In this document: positions 1 to 8,244 of the stretch, in pieces
Layout of the letters: every line of letters begins with the position of its first letter
Position numbering within the stretch: the first letter of the stretch is position 1
Source: Aquimarina sp040786285
GTDB taxonomy: Bacteria; Bacteroidota; Bacteroidia; Flavobacteriales; Flavobacteriaceae
Direction of reading: 5' to 3'
Length of the DNA stretch: 64,000 nucleotides
Assembly (NCBI RefSeq): GCF_040786285.1
Contig: NZ_JBFMKQ010000002.1
Coordinates: forward strand, 682,001-746,000
Program-made: the position numbers and the translations under genes
The notes under the pieces: model-generated
Told to the model about the DNA's origin: nothing
Database searches by the model: none
Seen by the model: only the letters and a program-made list of their open reading frames with translations

Positions 1-681
1 GTAATATTCCAAAGCATTTAGCAGATCTAAAAGCTGAGGGTTTATTTTTCCGGTTTTGGCAAGTTGTCCACCTTGATCGTATTCGAGGTTGATTTTTTGA
101 CAAATAAAATTAAGTAACATATTTGCAGGCGAAATATCGTAGGCCATTCTTTGTGCTTTACTATCAAAAGAAATATTACTAATCCCACCAAGGTTCAGGC
201 AAAAGTCATACTCATTAAATAATAACTGATCACCAATAGGCACCAAAGGAGCTCCTTGTCCACCTAAAGCAACATCGTTAGTTCTAAAGTCACAAATAAC
301 TTTGTGATTACTAGAATTGGCAAGATGTTGTCCTGAGCCTATTTGATGCGTTAGTCCGATCTCTGGTTGATGAAAAACGGTATGCCCATGGCTGGCAATA
401 AAATCTATTTCTAAAGTATACTTTTTGATGAAATTTTTAGCTTGCTCTCCCAGCCAGTTTCCGTATTCGTTATGAAAAGCTAATAATTTAGATGCTTCAA
501 GATGTACAGTGTTTTTTAATTGTTCTTTAAGTGCTGAGGTGTAGTCAATACTCTGGGTTTTTACTATGGAAAAACTCCAAGTATTATTTTTGTTTTCGAA
601 ATGACAACAGGCAATATCTAGACCATCTAGTGAGGTTCCAGACATAAGACCGATAACCTTATATGTTTTTGAAGCGTGCAT
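1..681 (-). CDS. anmK: Anhydro-N-acetylmuramic acid kinase, C-terminus cut by window edge
   Basis: Peptidoglycan-recycling kinase that phosphorylates and opens 1,6-anhydro-MurNAc to MurNAc-6-phosphate in the cytoplasm. The first 227 codons are visible; the rest (family members are about 350 residues) lies beyond position 1. Seen in the translation: an N-terminal phosphate-binding GLMSGTSLDGLD, then GHTVFHQP, DFRTNDVALGGQGAPLVP and NLGGISNI, which together are diagnostic of AnmK. The ATG at 681 is followed directly by the conserved start of the domain, so the start is secure. It is the most upstream gene of its strand here and has no obvious operon partner in the window. Confidence 0.95.
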   Translation of the reverse strand, partial: MHASKTYKVIGLMSGTSLDGLDIACCHFENKNNTWSFSIVKTQSIDYTSALKEQLKNTVHLEASKLLAFHNEYGNWLGEQAKNFIKKYTLEIDFIASHGHTVFHQPEIGLTHQIGSGQHLANSSNHKVICDFRTNDVALGGQGAPLVPIGDQLLFNEYDFCLNLGGISNISFDSKAQRMAYDISPANMLLNFICQKINLEYDQGGQLAKTGKINPQLLDLLNALEYY

Positions 682-736
682 GTTTACGAATATACATTAG
701 CAAAACATTAATCAGGGTATCTTTTTTCTAAATTCT

Positions 737-1507
737 TTATATTTTGGTAATATATTGAAGATCCAGTATCTCTGGATTGATTTCGGGCAATGATTTTTTA
801 TAATAAAAATCAATGATTCGGTTTTCGAGGTAAGGGATGATTTTTTCGATATGGTTTTCATTATACAGTGTATACACTGGTATCGCTTCAGATTTTTTGA
901 AAGCCATCATAAGTTCGTCTGGTGTTTTTACGATATCAATACCTTTGTACTTTTCAAATTTGTTCTTCATCCAACGATGACATAACAATTTGGTTTGACT
1001 ATCCTGAAGCTCTTTTTTAAGTTGATCAAATTTCTCCAGATCCGAAAAATCTTCTTTTAATGCTCGATCCAGTGCAACCTTAGCTTTTGTGAATTGTCTT
1101 TCAAACTTAAAATCAACAACATGTATATCTTTTTTTACTTTTCTAACCGCTTCATGAAGAGCATTTTCATAGACACTAGCAAAATCCTCATAATTATAAA
1201 TAGCATCTAAAAATAGTACCGCATGCTTTTTATAGTATTTGGGTATGGCTTGTTTTTTTGTAGCGATAAAAAGAGTATTCAATTCTTCTTGTATTTCTTC
1301 AGGAATTCCTAAAAATTTTGAACTGGTTTTTAATGTTCTTAATTGCGTATTGATCTGAAGTTTGGAACCTTTATAAACTTCTGATCGGTATTTAAATCTA
1401 TATCTATTAGGAGAATCGTTTTCATCATATTGCGCATTACCCTGGTATACCAGCATTAATGTGCTAAGGCATAATAAGAAATTTATATGTCGTAATTTGG
1501 TGAACAA
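737..1507 (-). CDS. Secreted protein of unknown function
   Basis: I do not recognise this 256-residue protein. It has an N-terminal hydrophobic signal sequence ending near NAQ-Y (about residues 1-25), then a soluble, lysine- and glutamate-rich, mostly helical chain with few cysteines. It therefore probably acts in the periplasm or at the cell surface. The reading frame begins with TTG at 1507; an in-frame stop lies just upstream and no earlier ATG exists, so a TTG start is inferred. A perfect TAnnTTTG element lies about 32 bp upstream (1539-1546). The gene runs in the same direction as anmK, 55 bp away. Function open. Confidence 0.7.
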   Translation of the reverse strand: MFTKLRHINFLLCLSTLMLVYQGNAQYDENDSPNRYRFKYRSEVYKGSKLQINTQLRTLKTSSKFLGIPEEIQEELNTLFIATKKQAIPKYYKKHAVLFLDAIYNYEDFASVYENALHEAVRKVKKDIHVVDFKFERQFTKAKVALDRALKEDFSDLEKFDQLKKELQDSQTKLLCHRWMKNKFEKYKGIDIVKTPDELMMAFKKSEAIPVYTLYNENHIEKIIPYLENRIIDFYYKKSLPEINPEILDLQYITKI

Positions 1508-1538
1508 AAGCCTTTATTCTTTGATTTACGTGATGTAA

Positions 1539-1546
1539 CAAAAATA
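1539..1546 (-). promoter_or_regulatory. Possible -7 promoter element (TATTTTTG)
   Basis: Matches the Bacteroidota -7 consensus TAnnTTTG on the minus strand, 32 bp upstream of the TTG start at 1507. No convincing TTG -33 element at the usual 17-23 bp distance, so the call rests on position and one element only. Confidence 0.35.
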
Positions 1547-1611
1547 CAATAAAGTAAATTAACGCATTATGTTATAGTATTGTTATACAAAAAACATATT
1601 TTGAATAAAGA

Positions 1612-2076
1612 TTATTTTTTAATCATTGCTACTTCTTCTGGGGTAACTATGATATTTTGGGTATTTCCCCAGCTATTCATGATATAATTCATTACATCAG
1701 CAATTTCTTCATCTTCTAACCCTAAAGAGGTCATGGCACTATTATATGGTTCACCATTTACTTCTATCGGGCCATTTAAACCGTATTTTATAGAGTGTAT
1801 ACTTTCTTTTCGTTTATCGACTAACCAATTTGACCCAGCTAAAGGAGGGTATATTTTTGGAGTCCCTTTTCCATCTGGTAAATGGCATTGCATACAAAAA
1901 CCTGTATATATTTCACTTCCTCGGGTCATACTCTCTGTTAATTTATTATCCTGAATTTCTGCAGAAAAGTCTTTTCTATACTCTGTATCTGAATTTCCGC
2001 TTTGTGCAACAATAGAAATACTCATGATCACCATTATAGTTTCTAATAAAAAGAGTCGTTTTAGATGCTTTTTCAT
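1612..2076 (-). CDS. c-type cytochrome, probable electron acceptor of the adjacent dehydrogenase
   Basis: Small exported class I cytochrome c, 154 residues. A signal anchor/peptide spans about residues 8-25. The haem attachment motif CMQCH is at 61-65 (covalent cysteines C61 and C64, axial His65), and the likely sixth ligand is Met115 in NSAMTSL. The remainder fits a mono-haem fold such as cytochrome cbb3-subunit-like or alcohol-dehydrogenase-associated cytochromes. The start codon lies 1 bp beyond the stop of the PQQ-type dehydrogenase upstream, so the two are co-transcribed. The inferred job is to take electrons from that enzyme to the respiratory chain in the periplasm. Confidence 0.88.
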   Translation of the reverse strand: MKKHLKRLFLLETIMVIMSISIVAQSGNSDTEYRKDFSAEIQDNKLTESMTRGSEIYTGFCMQCHLPDGKGTPKIYPPLAGSNWLVDKRKESIHSIKYGLNGPIEVNGEPYNSAMTSLGLEDEEIADVMNYIMNSWGNTQNIIVTPEEVAMIKK

Positions 2077-2077
2077 G

Positions 2078-3193
2078 TTATTTCGGAATTATTTTTATGA
2101 TGCCCTTATTTTCGATAGCAACATAGATGAAACCATCAGGCCCTTGTCTTACATTTCTAATACGTCCCATGCCTTCTAATAATTTTTTTCGCCCTGCAAC
2201 CTTATTGTCGGTTAATTCGACTAATTCCAAATACTGAAATTTAAGCGAACCTACGAGTAGGTCGTTTTTCCAATCAGGATATTTGTCGCTGGTTATAAAA
2301 TCCATTCCACTTGGTGCTATAGATGGAGTCCAGTAATATATGGGTTGTTCCATACCCTCTTTTTTCGTGATATTTGTTATCGAAGTACCACTATAATTCA
2401 AACCGTATGTTATGATCGGCCATCCATAGTTTACGCCTTTTTTTATAGTGTTAATTTCATCACCACCTTTGGGGCCATGTTCATGGATCCAAATATTACC
2501 ATTGGGATGTATCGCCATTCCTTGCGGGTTTCTATGACCATAAGAAAAGATTGCCTTTTTTGCTCCCTTCTTGTCTACAAAAGGATTATCTTTTGGTATA
2601 CTACCATCATCATTAAGGCGATATATTTTTCCACCATCTTTAGTAATGTCTTGGGGATTTGCATCTCGATTTCCCCGATCTCCAATGCAAAAATAAAGAT
2701 AACCATCATTGTCAAATTCTATACGAGAGCCAAAATGATGACCGCGTGTGGTATTAGGAATTGCTTTGTATAGTTTTTCGATATTCGTTAAGCTATTATT
2801 TTCGAGCTTGGCTCTTATCAATGCTGTATTACCACCTTTTTCTATACCTTCTTTTGAGGAATAGGTAATGTAAATCCAGCCATTTTCTTTATACTCTGGG
2901 TGCAGTTCTATATCTAATAACCCACCTTGGTTACGGTTATAGACTTCTGGGACATTACCAATCCTAATTTTTTTACCTTGTTTAAAATGGATCAGTTGTC
3001 CGCTTTTTTCGGTAATTAGGATGCTTCCGTCTGGTAGCCAAACCATTCCCCATGGGATTTGTAATTCGGGGACAACCAATTCTGTGGTGTAATTTTTAGG
3101 ATCGGGTTCTAAAGTGATATCGTTTTTCTTTTCTTGAGCACAGGATAAAGTTGTGAGAAAGACGAAAGTTATTGAGAAAATAAAACGCTTCAT
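2078..3193 (-). CDS. PQQ-dependent sugar dehydrogenase (glucose/sorbosone dehydrogenase family)
   Basis: Soluble six-bladed beta-propeller dehydrogenase that would oxidise an aldose-type sugar in the periplasm using PQQ. Family hallmarks are IPWGMVWLPDGSILITEKSG near the N-terminus, GGLLDIELHPEY, NTTRGHHFGSRIEFDNDGYLYFCIGDRG, YGHRNPQGMAIHP and HEHGPKGGDEIN; these hold the catalytic histidine and calcium/PQQ residues. An upstream in-frame ATG exists at 3223, but the ATG at 3193 starts a clean signal peptide with a possible lipobox (TTLSC), giving 371 residues. It is followed after 1 bp by a cytochrome c gene. The true substrate cannot be told from sequence. Confidence 0.9.
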   Translation of the reverse strand: MKRFIFSITFVFLTTLSCAQEKKNDITLEPDPKNYTTELVVPELQIPWGMVWLPDGSILITEKSGQLIHFKQGKKIRIGNVPEVYNRNQGGLLDIELHPEYKENGWIYITYSSKEGIEKGGNTALIRAKLENNSLTNIEKLYKAIPNTTRGHHFGSRIEFDNDGYLYFCIGDRGNRDANPQDITKDGGKIYRLNDDGSIPKDNPFVDKKGAKKAIFSYGHRNPQGMAIHPNGNIWIHEHGPKGGDEINTIKKGVNYGWPIITYGLNYSGTSITNITKKEGMEQPIYYWTPSIAPSGMDFITSDKYPDWKNDLLVGSLKFQYLELVELTDNKVAGRKKLLEGMGRIRNVRQGPDGFIYVAIENKGIIKIIPK

Positions 3194-3387
3194 TACTCTA
3201 GTGTTTGCATTTGAAAAATACAAAGAAATACGATGCCATACTCTATAATTTATGTTAATCCCACTCTATGATCAAAGGTGGTTAGTTACAAAATTATAGG
3301 AACGTATATTTGGATACATTGCATAGAGGATGAAGAATTCTGTTCAAATCTAATATGTACTATATAAGAATCAAAGGATGTTTAATA

Positions 3388-3422
3388 AACAAAAAGTCCA
3401 ATCACATATGTGATTGGACTTT
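3388..3422 (-). terminator. Terminator of tRNA-Pro(TGG)
   Basis: A perfect 30-bp palindrome (3393-3422, centred on CATATG) lies directly 3' of the tRNA and is followed on the minus strand by a T-rich run. Confidence 0.75.
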
Positions 3423-3424
3423 CT

Positions 3425-3502
3425 TGGTCGGGGTGGCAGGATTCGAACCTGCGACCTCCGCGTCCCAAACGCGGCGCGATAACCGGGCTACGCTACACCC
3501 CG
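3425..3502 (-). tRNA. tRNA-Pro, anticodon TGG, with encoded CCA
   Basis: The minus strand folds as a complete cloverleaf. The acceptor stem CGGGGTG pairs with CACCCCG with discriminator A. The anticodon stem CCGCG/CGCGG encloses loop TTTGGGA (anticodon TGG), and the T-arm carries GGTTCGAATCC. The genome encodes the terminal CCA (3425-3427), unlike the second proline tRNA in this window. The anticodon reads CCA and, by wobble, other proline codons. Confidence 0.96.
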
Positions 3503-3530
3503 AAGTATAGCTTTTCCTTTTAAGGGAGTG

Positions 3531-3538
3531 CAAATATA
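3531..3538 (-). promoter_or_regulatory. -7 promoter element of tRNA-Pro(TGG)
   Basis: TATATTTG on the minus strand, 28 bp upstream of the mature tRNA 5' end; an exact match to the Bacteroidota -7 consensus. The other proline tRNA carries the identical octamer upstream. No clear -33 TTG. Confidence 0.5.
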
Positions 3539-3648
3539 GGTAAATCATTTAGTTTAAAAATGAAATTAATGAATAAAATAATAGATATTTTGTTAATACA
3601 TTTTCTTTAATCTATCTAGAAGCTATGATTTTACCGCTGTTATCCTAA

Positions 3649-3682
3649 AAACCCACTGTATCTAATTAAATGCAGTGGGTTT
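3649..3682 (-). terminator. Terminator downstream of the NTF2-like gene
   Basis: Inverted repeat AAACCCACTG/CAGTGGGTTT with a 14-nt loop, 30 bp downstream of the stop codon at 3712. T-rich on the minus-strand exit side. Confidence 0.65.
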
Positions 3683-3711
3683 GATTAGAACTTATAAAAG
3701 TACGATGGGTA

Positions 3712-4068
3712 TTACGCGTGATAGTAACGCTCTCTATAGATTTTGTCATCCTTCCACTCGGTAACTACCGTTTGTTCAGAAAGCATAGTGCTGCCATCTT
3801 TTAACTTTAATTCCATTACCGCGTCATAAAAAGAGTGATTTCCGTTTACGGCATAATTGTTTACATTATATCTAACAAATTCGGCAAGTTGATTATCAAT
3901 AAAATCTTGTTCAAACTTTACATTAAATGCTTTTCCTTTTTTAGGAGCGTCATTAGCTTCTTTTAATTCTACATCATCATGTAAATAAGTTTCCATGGCC
4001 TCAATGAACTCGCCTTTTGATAATAATTCATGAATGTGCTTAAGGTTTTTTTCAATTGTACTTTCCAT
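3712..4068 (-). CDS. NTF2-like/SnoaL-like small protein
   Basis: A 118-residue cytoplasmic protein with the alternating helix-sheet pattern of the NTF2/SnoaL cone fold. An N-terminal helix (IEKNLKHIHELLSKGEFIEAMETYLHDDVEL) is followed by strands ending in VTEWKDDKIYRERYYH. No signal peptide or membrane segment. Members are ligand-binding proteins or small isomerases/cyclases; nothing here fixes a substrate. It is monocistronic, with its own terminator, and lies between tRNA-Pro and the amylase locus. The start is the ATG at 4068, where the family's first helix begins. Confidence 0.75.
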   Translation of the reverse strand: MESTIEKNLKHIHELLSKGEFIEAMETYLHDDVELKEANDAPKKGKAFNVKFEQDFIDNQLAEFVRYNVNNYAVNGNHSFYDAVMELKLKDGSTMLSEQTVVTEWKDDKIYRERYYHA

Positions 4069-4287
4069 TTTGTTCTTTTTTTAAATTAATTTTTAATTAG
4101 CAATTAGTTACTCTTGTAATTTAATGGTACAAAGATGCGTTCATAATTGCTGTCATAAAATGTAGTTTTTCCCTTAATGCTTGTCGATTCTTCCCGAAAT
4201 AGAAATTCCAAATGAAATGGTTTTTTTGCTTATCTATAATTCCTGAATAAGATTCCTAATTCATTAAAATTTAACTGAATTTCTAAT

Positions 4288-4473
4288 GAGTTCTCATTTT
4301 TTTAACGAAAAAGATAATAATATATTAACAATCAAACGTTTGCGTAAAAAAATGGTTGCCCAATTGCTACCAAAAATCATTTTTTTTCGAAACCTTTATT
4401 ACAACGTTTGAGTAATTATTTAAAAGACAGATTATCAAGCGATTAATTATTAACCAACAAATTAAAATGTATC
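4288..4473 (+). promoter_or_regulatory. Upstream region of amylase 1, paralogous to that of amylase 2
   Basis: The 404-bp gap before the first amylase holds no gene. Its last 186 bp align throughout with 8060-8244 in front of the second amylase. Shared features, in the same order, are a GAGTT(C/T)TC start, a TTTTTTAACG block, ATTAACA.TCAAACGTTTGCG, a T-tract and TTATTACAACGTTTGAG. Conservation of non-coding DNA at this level implies duplication of gene plus promoter and selection on the regulatory sites. Confidence 0.7.
4333..4410. promoter_or_regulatory. Operator pair upstream of amylase 1 (LacI-type half-sites)
   Basis: A perfect palindrome CAAACGTTTG (4333-4342) and an imperfect copy ACAACGTTTG (4401-4410), with centres 68 bp apart. 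The second ends 63 bp before the ATG. A central CG flanked by A/T-rich arms is typical of LacI-family operators, and spacing of six to seven helical turns would allow looping. The regulator is not encoded in this window, so its identity is inference. Confidence 0.6.
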
Positions 4474-7400
4474 ATGAAAAAATTATTTTATTTGGGGCTT
4501 TTACTGACTTTATGTTTACCTAAAATGAGTAAGGCTCAATCCAACAAAGATATACCGTTTGCATGGGAGAATGCAACGGTATATTTTGTGTTAACAGATC
4601 GTTTTGAAAATGGAGATCCCTCCAATGATTTTTCTTATGGAAGGCAAAGAAATGGCCCGCCCTTAAGAAGTTTTGAAGGAGGTGATCTTCAGGGATTAAT
4701 TAATAAAATAGATAGCGGATATTTTGATGATTTAGGAGTTAATGCTATTTGGGTCACTCCTCCTTACGAAAATATACATGGTTCTATTGGTGGGGCAGGA
4801 TATGCTTTTCATGGATATTGGGCAAAAGATTGGACTACAATAGATCGTAATCTTGGAACAGATGCTCTTTTTAAAACCTTTGTTGATAGAGCTCATGATC
4901 ATGGTATTCGTGTGATTATGGATGTCGTCTTAAACCATGTAGGGCCAGACAATTCTAGAGATGAATCCTGGCCAAATGAATGGGTTCGTCGAGAGCCTAC
5001 TTGCAATTTTCAGGGGCCTGGAGGTAGTATTCCTTGTGAATTAGTTGATAATTTGCCAGATATCAGAACAGAATCTAATGGGAATGTTTCGGTTCCCGGT
5101 TGGTTACTTAATAAATGGAGTCAAGAAGGTAGAAGACAACAAGAAGAAACAGAATTAAATGACTTTTTTAGCAGAACAGGACATCCAAGAGCTCCAAGGT
5201 TTTATATCATAAAGTGGTTAACTGATTATGTTAGAAAATATGGAGTTGATGGATTTAGAGTAGATACTGTAAAACATGTCGAAGAATTTGTATGGAAAGA
5301 ATTGGAAAGAGAAGGTTTAATTGCTTTAAAGGAATGGAAGAATAATAACCCCGGTAAGAAATTAGATGATTTGGATTTTTGGATGACGGGAGAAGTATTT
5401 GGTTATTCTGCTCCTAGTATGGGAAGACGATTTACTGGTGACGGTTTTAATGTAGACTATTACGATAACGGATTTGCCAATCTTATTAATTTTGAATTTA
5501 GGTTTAATGCTAATGACGGCTTAGAAAGTATTTTTAGTAAATACGATAATTTATTACAAAATCAGTTAGGTAATGGGAAGAGCGCTATGAATTTTTTAGC
5601 AAATCATGATACTAATGAAGTTTTTGATAGAAACCGAACCCGAACTTTTGAAGCGGGAACCAAATTATTATTAACCCCAGGGCCAGCACAGATATACTAT
5701 GGAGATGAAACAGCAAGAACATTAACTCCGGGAGGAGGAGCTACAGGTGATGCTACATTACGGTCTAACATGAATTTTAATGAACTAAACAACCCTAATT
5801 CTACGGCATCACTAACCCTAAAGCATTTTCAAAAAATAGGAAAATTTAGAAGAGAGCATGTTTCTGTTGGTGCCGGTAGACATAATAAATTACAAGACAC
5901 ACCTTATACCTTCAAGAGAGAATATAATAATTCAGGAATTACAGATAAATCATTAGTATACACAGGGAATGATGGTGATTTTTCGGGTGCATTGAATGTT
6001 TTTGGAATATGGCCTAATGGTACAACGTTAAAAGATTATTTCTCTGATAAAACAGCGGTAGTATCGGGAGGGAGTGTTAATTTTGGCACCTCTTTTGGAT
6101 TAGTATTGATAGCAAAACCTTTAACAATTTCTAATTCAGCATCTCTATCCGTAACTCCGGCCTCGGGTTTTTATACAAGTCCAGTGAATGTAGAGATGAC
6201 AGCATCAACTACGACTCCAGGAGCATCGGTAAGTGTTTTTTATACTGATGATGGATCAACGCCTTCAGATTCTAGCAAACGGTATACAAATCCATTTATG
6301 GTGAGTACTAATAAGACCATAAAAGCCATAGCCGTAGATTCTGAAGGAAATCAGTCTTCTGTAATTACCAGAGATTATGTGTTTGGAGGCCCTTTTGATG
6401 TATATTTCAAAAAACCTGTAAACTGGTCTTCCGCTTTTGTTTATTTATTTGATAACAACGGTGATGCACCAATACCTGGATTTCCAGATTGGCCGGGTAT
6501 TTCTATGGAGGCTATTAACGGTACACCATGGTTTAAATATAAGGTTGATCAAGATATTCAGGTTGGTATTGTGTTTAATGATAATGGTGGAGCCCAAACA
6601 GATGATCTAACCAGAATAAAAGAAGGTTGGTATGATAATCAATGGTTTGATACATGTCCTAGTGAATGTCCTCTACCTACCGAGGTTCCAGAACTTACTG
6701 TATCTCCAGATTCTGGTACATTTACAGGAAATGTACGTGTTTCGATGAATGCTTCGAACTCAGGTTCGATATTCTATACCACTGGTAATGCTGTTCCAGA
6801 TGCTAACAGTACCCCTTACACAGATACATTTTTGATAAATACTGTTGGTGTCACCAAGGTAAATGCTATAGCAATTAATAGTGCAGGCAGCTCTTCTGTA
6901 ATTACTAAAACATACACAATAGTACCCGATATAGGGAGTTATGTAGTGAACTTTAAAAAACCGAATGATTGGAATATGGCATATATTTATTTGTTTGATA
7001 AAAATGCTAATACTCCAATACCTGGATTCCCAGCTTGGCCCGGAATAAAAATGTCGGTAATAGATAATTCTCCCTGGTTTAATTATACTATTGACCAAGC
7101 AGTAGAAGTCGGTATTGTATTTAATGATAACGGTGGAGCACAAACCGATGATTTATTTAGAACTTCAGCAGGGTGGTATGATAATCAATGGACAGATACT
7201 TGTCCTAGTGATTGCCCGGGCGATACAGGAAATGCTTTTAAGGCATATTTTAAAAAACCAGCTTCTTGGGGTAATGCATTCATCTATATTTTTGATAAAA
7301 ATGCTAACGGGCCAATAGCTGGAGCACCAGGTTGGCCTGGGGTAGCCATGAAATCTCTTGCAGGTTCTCCTTGGTATTCTGCAACTATAAATGAATCTAT

Positions 7401-7803
7401 AGAAGTCGGTATTGTATTTAATGATAATAGTGGTTCGCAAACAGCTGATTTATTTAGAACTAAAGATGGTTGGTATGACAACCAATGGTTTGATACATGC
7501 CCAAGTGAATGTCCAGGAGCTAGAGCAGTATCAACCATTTCAAAAGATAGTGGTACCAGTTTGGTAAAAGCATCACCAAATCCATTCGATGACACGTTAA
7601 CCCTATCTTTTACTGGTGATATGAGTAAAGACCCAGTGAAGGTGGCAGTGTATAATTTAAATGGAAGAAGAACTAAATTGGTTTCTAATGGAGATATAAG
7701 AACAAATATAGTAACGTTGAACACAGCGGATCTTCCGAAAGGAATTTATATGCTTAGAGTAACCTCTAATAATTTTACTGAAATTATAAAATTGGTGAAG
7801 TAA
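4474..7803 (+). CDS. Secreted GH13 alpha-amylase with three CBM26 modules and T9SS sorting domain
   Basis: Extracellular starch or maltodextrin hydrolase, 1109 residues. Signal peptide 1-22. GH13 barrel about 30-450: region I DVVLNH (D150), region II GFRVDTVKH (nucleophile D264), region III GEVF (acid/base E307), region IV ANHD (D379). After the barrel's C-terminal domain come a chitobiase/Fn3-associated module (about 552-638), CBM26 starch-binding module 1 (640-735), a second Fn3-associated module (740-818), CBM26 copies 2 (822-911) and 3 (920-1010), and a type IX secretion C-terminal domain (about 1031-1109, ending in KGIYMLRV...IIKLVK). Each CBM26 ends in GWYDNQW-x-D-TCPS-x-CP. It forms a tandem pair with the next gene; no susC/susD neighbours are present. 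Confidence 0.93.
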   Translation: MKKLFYLGLLLTLCLPKMSKAQSNKDIPFAWENATVYFVLTDRFENGDPSNDFSYGRQRNGPPLRSFEGGDLQGLINKIDSGYFDDLGVNAIWVTPPYENIHGSIGGAGYAFHGYWAKDWTTIDRNLGTDALFKTFVDRAHDHGIRVIMDVVLNHVGPDNSRDESWPNEWVRREPTCNFQGPGGSIPCELVDNLPDIRTESNGNVSVPGWLLNKWSQEGRRQQEETELNDFFSRTGHPRAPRFYIIKWLTDYVRKYGVDGFRVDTVKHVEEFVWKELEREGLIALKEWKNNNPGKKLDDLDFWMTGEVFGYSAPSMGRRFTGDGFNVDYYDNGFANLINFEFRFNANDGLESIFSKYDNLLQNQLGNGKSAMNFLANHDTNEVFDRNRTRTFEAGTKLLLTPGPAQIYYGDETARTLTPGGGATGDATLRSNMNFNELNNPNSTASLTLKHFQKIGKFRREHVSVGAGRHNKLQDTPYTFKREYNNSGITDKSLVYTGNDGDFSGALNVFGIWPNGTTLKDYFSDKTAVVSGGSVNFGTSFGLVLIAKPLTISNSASLSVTPASGFYTSPVNVEMTASTTTPGASVSVFYTDDGSTPSDSSKRYTNPFMVSTNKTIKAIAVDSEGNQSSVITRDYVFGGPFDVYFKKPVNWSSAFVYLFDNNGDAPIPGFPDWPGISMEAINGTPWFKYKVDQDIQVGIVFNDNGGAQTDDLTRIKEGWYDNQWFDTCPSECPLPTEVPELTVSPDSGTFTGNVRVSMNASNSGSIFYTTGNAVPDANSTPYTDTFLINTVGVTKVNAIAINSAGSSSVITKTYTIVPDIGSYVVNFKKPNDWNMAYIYLFDKNANTPIPGFPAWPGIKMSVIDNSPWFNYTIDQAVEVGIVFNDNGGAQTDDLFRTSAGWYDNQWTDTCPSDCPGDTGNAFKAYFKKPASWGNAFIYIFDKNANGPIAGAPGWPGVAMKSLAGSPWYSATINESIEVGIVFNDNSGSQTADLFRTKDGWYDNQWFDTCPSECPGARAVSTISKDSGTSLVKASPNPFDDTLTLSFTGDMSKDPVKVAVYNLNGRRTKLVSNGDIRTNIVTLNTADLPKGIYMLRVTSNNFTEIIKLVK

Positions 7804-7821
7804 TTAACACTTTTACCTAAA

Positions 7822-7865
7822 AAAGGCCTGGTATAGATAGTTCATCTATACCAGGCCTTTTGTTT
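7822..7865 (+). terminator. Strong terminator after amylase 1
   Basis: Perfect 17-bp stem (7822-7838 with 7844-7860), 5-nt loop, followed by TTTTGTTTTT. It separates the two amylases into independent transcripts. Confidence 0.9.
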
Positions 7866-8059
7866 TTATAAAATTAAGGAACAACATAGACAATAATTGA
7901 AAAAGCAGAATAATAAATTTCGAACCCTAAAGATTAGAAATTAATATAATTCTGTTTCTAGCTTTATTATATAGTCATTTTTTAGAGTATAGTATTTGGT
8001 AAGTTTATAATTGCTAAAAGAGATTTCGTATTTGGTAAACTCTAGCCTTCTTTTTTATG

Positions 8060-8244
8060 GAGTTTTCAATTTTTTAACGTTAAAAAAACTAAATATTAAC
8101 ACTCAAACGTTTGCGCAAAAAATTGGTGGTTTCATTGTTATCAAAACCCAATTTTTTTTAGAAATATTTATTACAACGTTTGAGGATTATTGAAAAATAA
8201 ATTTTCTAACGTTTTAATTATTAATACACAAATCAAAACTAATT
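8060..8244 (+). promoter_or_regulatory. Upstream region of amylase 2, paralogous to that of amylase 1
   Basis: The 441-bp gap between the amylases holds the terminator above, about 190 bp with no recognisable feature, then this block, which aligns with 4288-4473. It also contains a perfect 18-bp palindrome TTTTTTAACGTTAAAAAA (8070-8087) that is only half preserved upstream of amylase 1, and an extra AACGTT at 8208-8213. No clear TAnnTTTG promoter was found. Confidence 0.65.
8104..8182. promoter_or_regulatory. Operator pair upstream of amylase 2 (LacI-type half-sites)
   Basis: CAAACGTTTG (8104-8113) and ACAACGTTTG (8173-8182), centres 69 bp apart, the second ending 62 bp before the ATG. Site sequences and placement repeat those of amylase 1, so both genes probably answer to one regulator. 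Confidence 0.6.

Noticed and set aside
6760..7724. Long open frames antisense to the amylase CBM26 modules (also 10327-11135)
   Set aside because: They mirror the repeated CBM26 coding sequence in another frame, have biased, low-complexity composition and no start context; the sense frame has clear domains.
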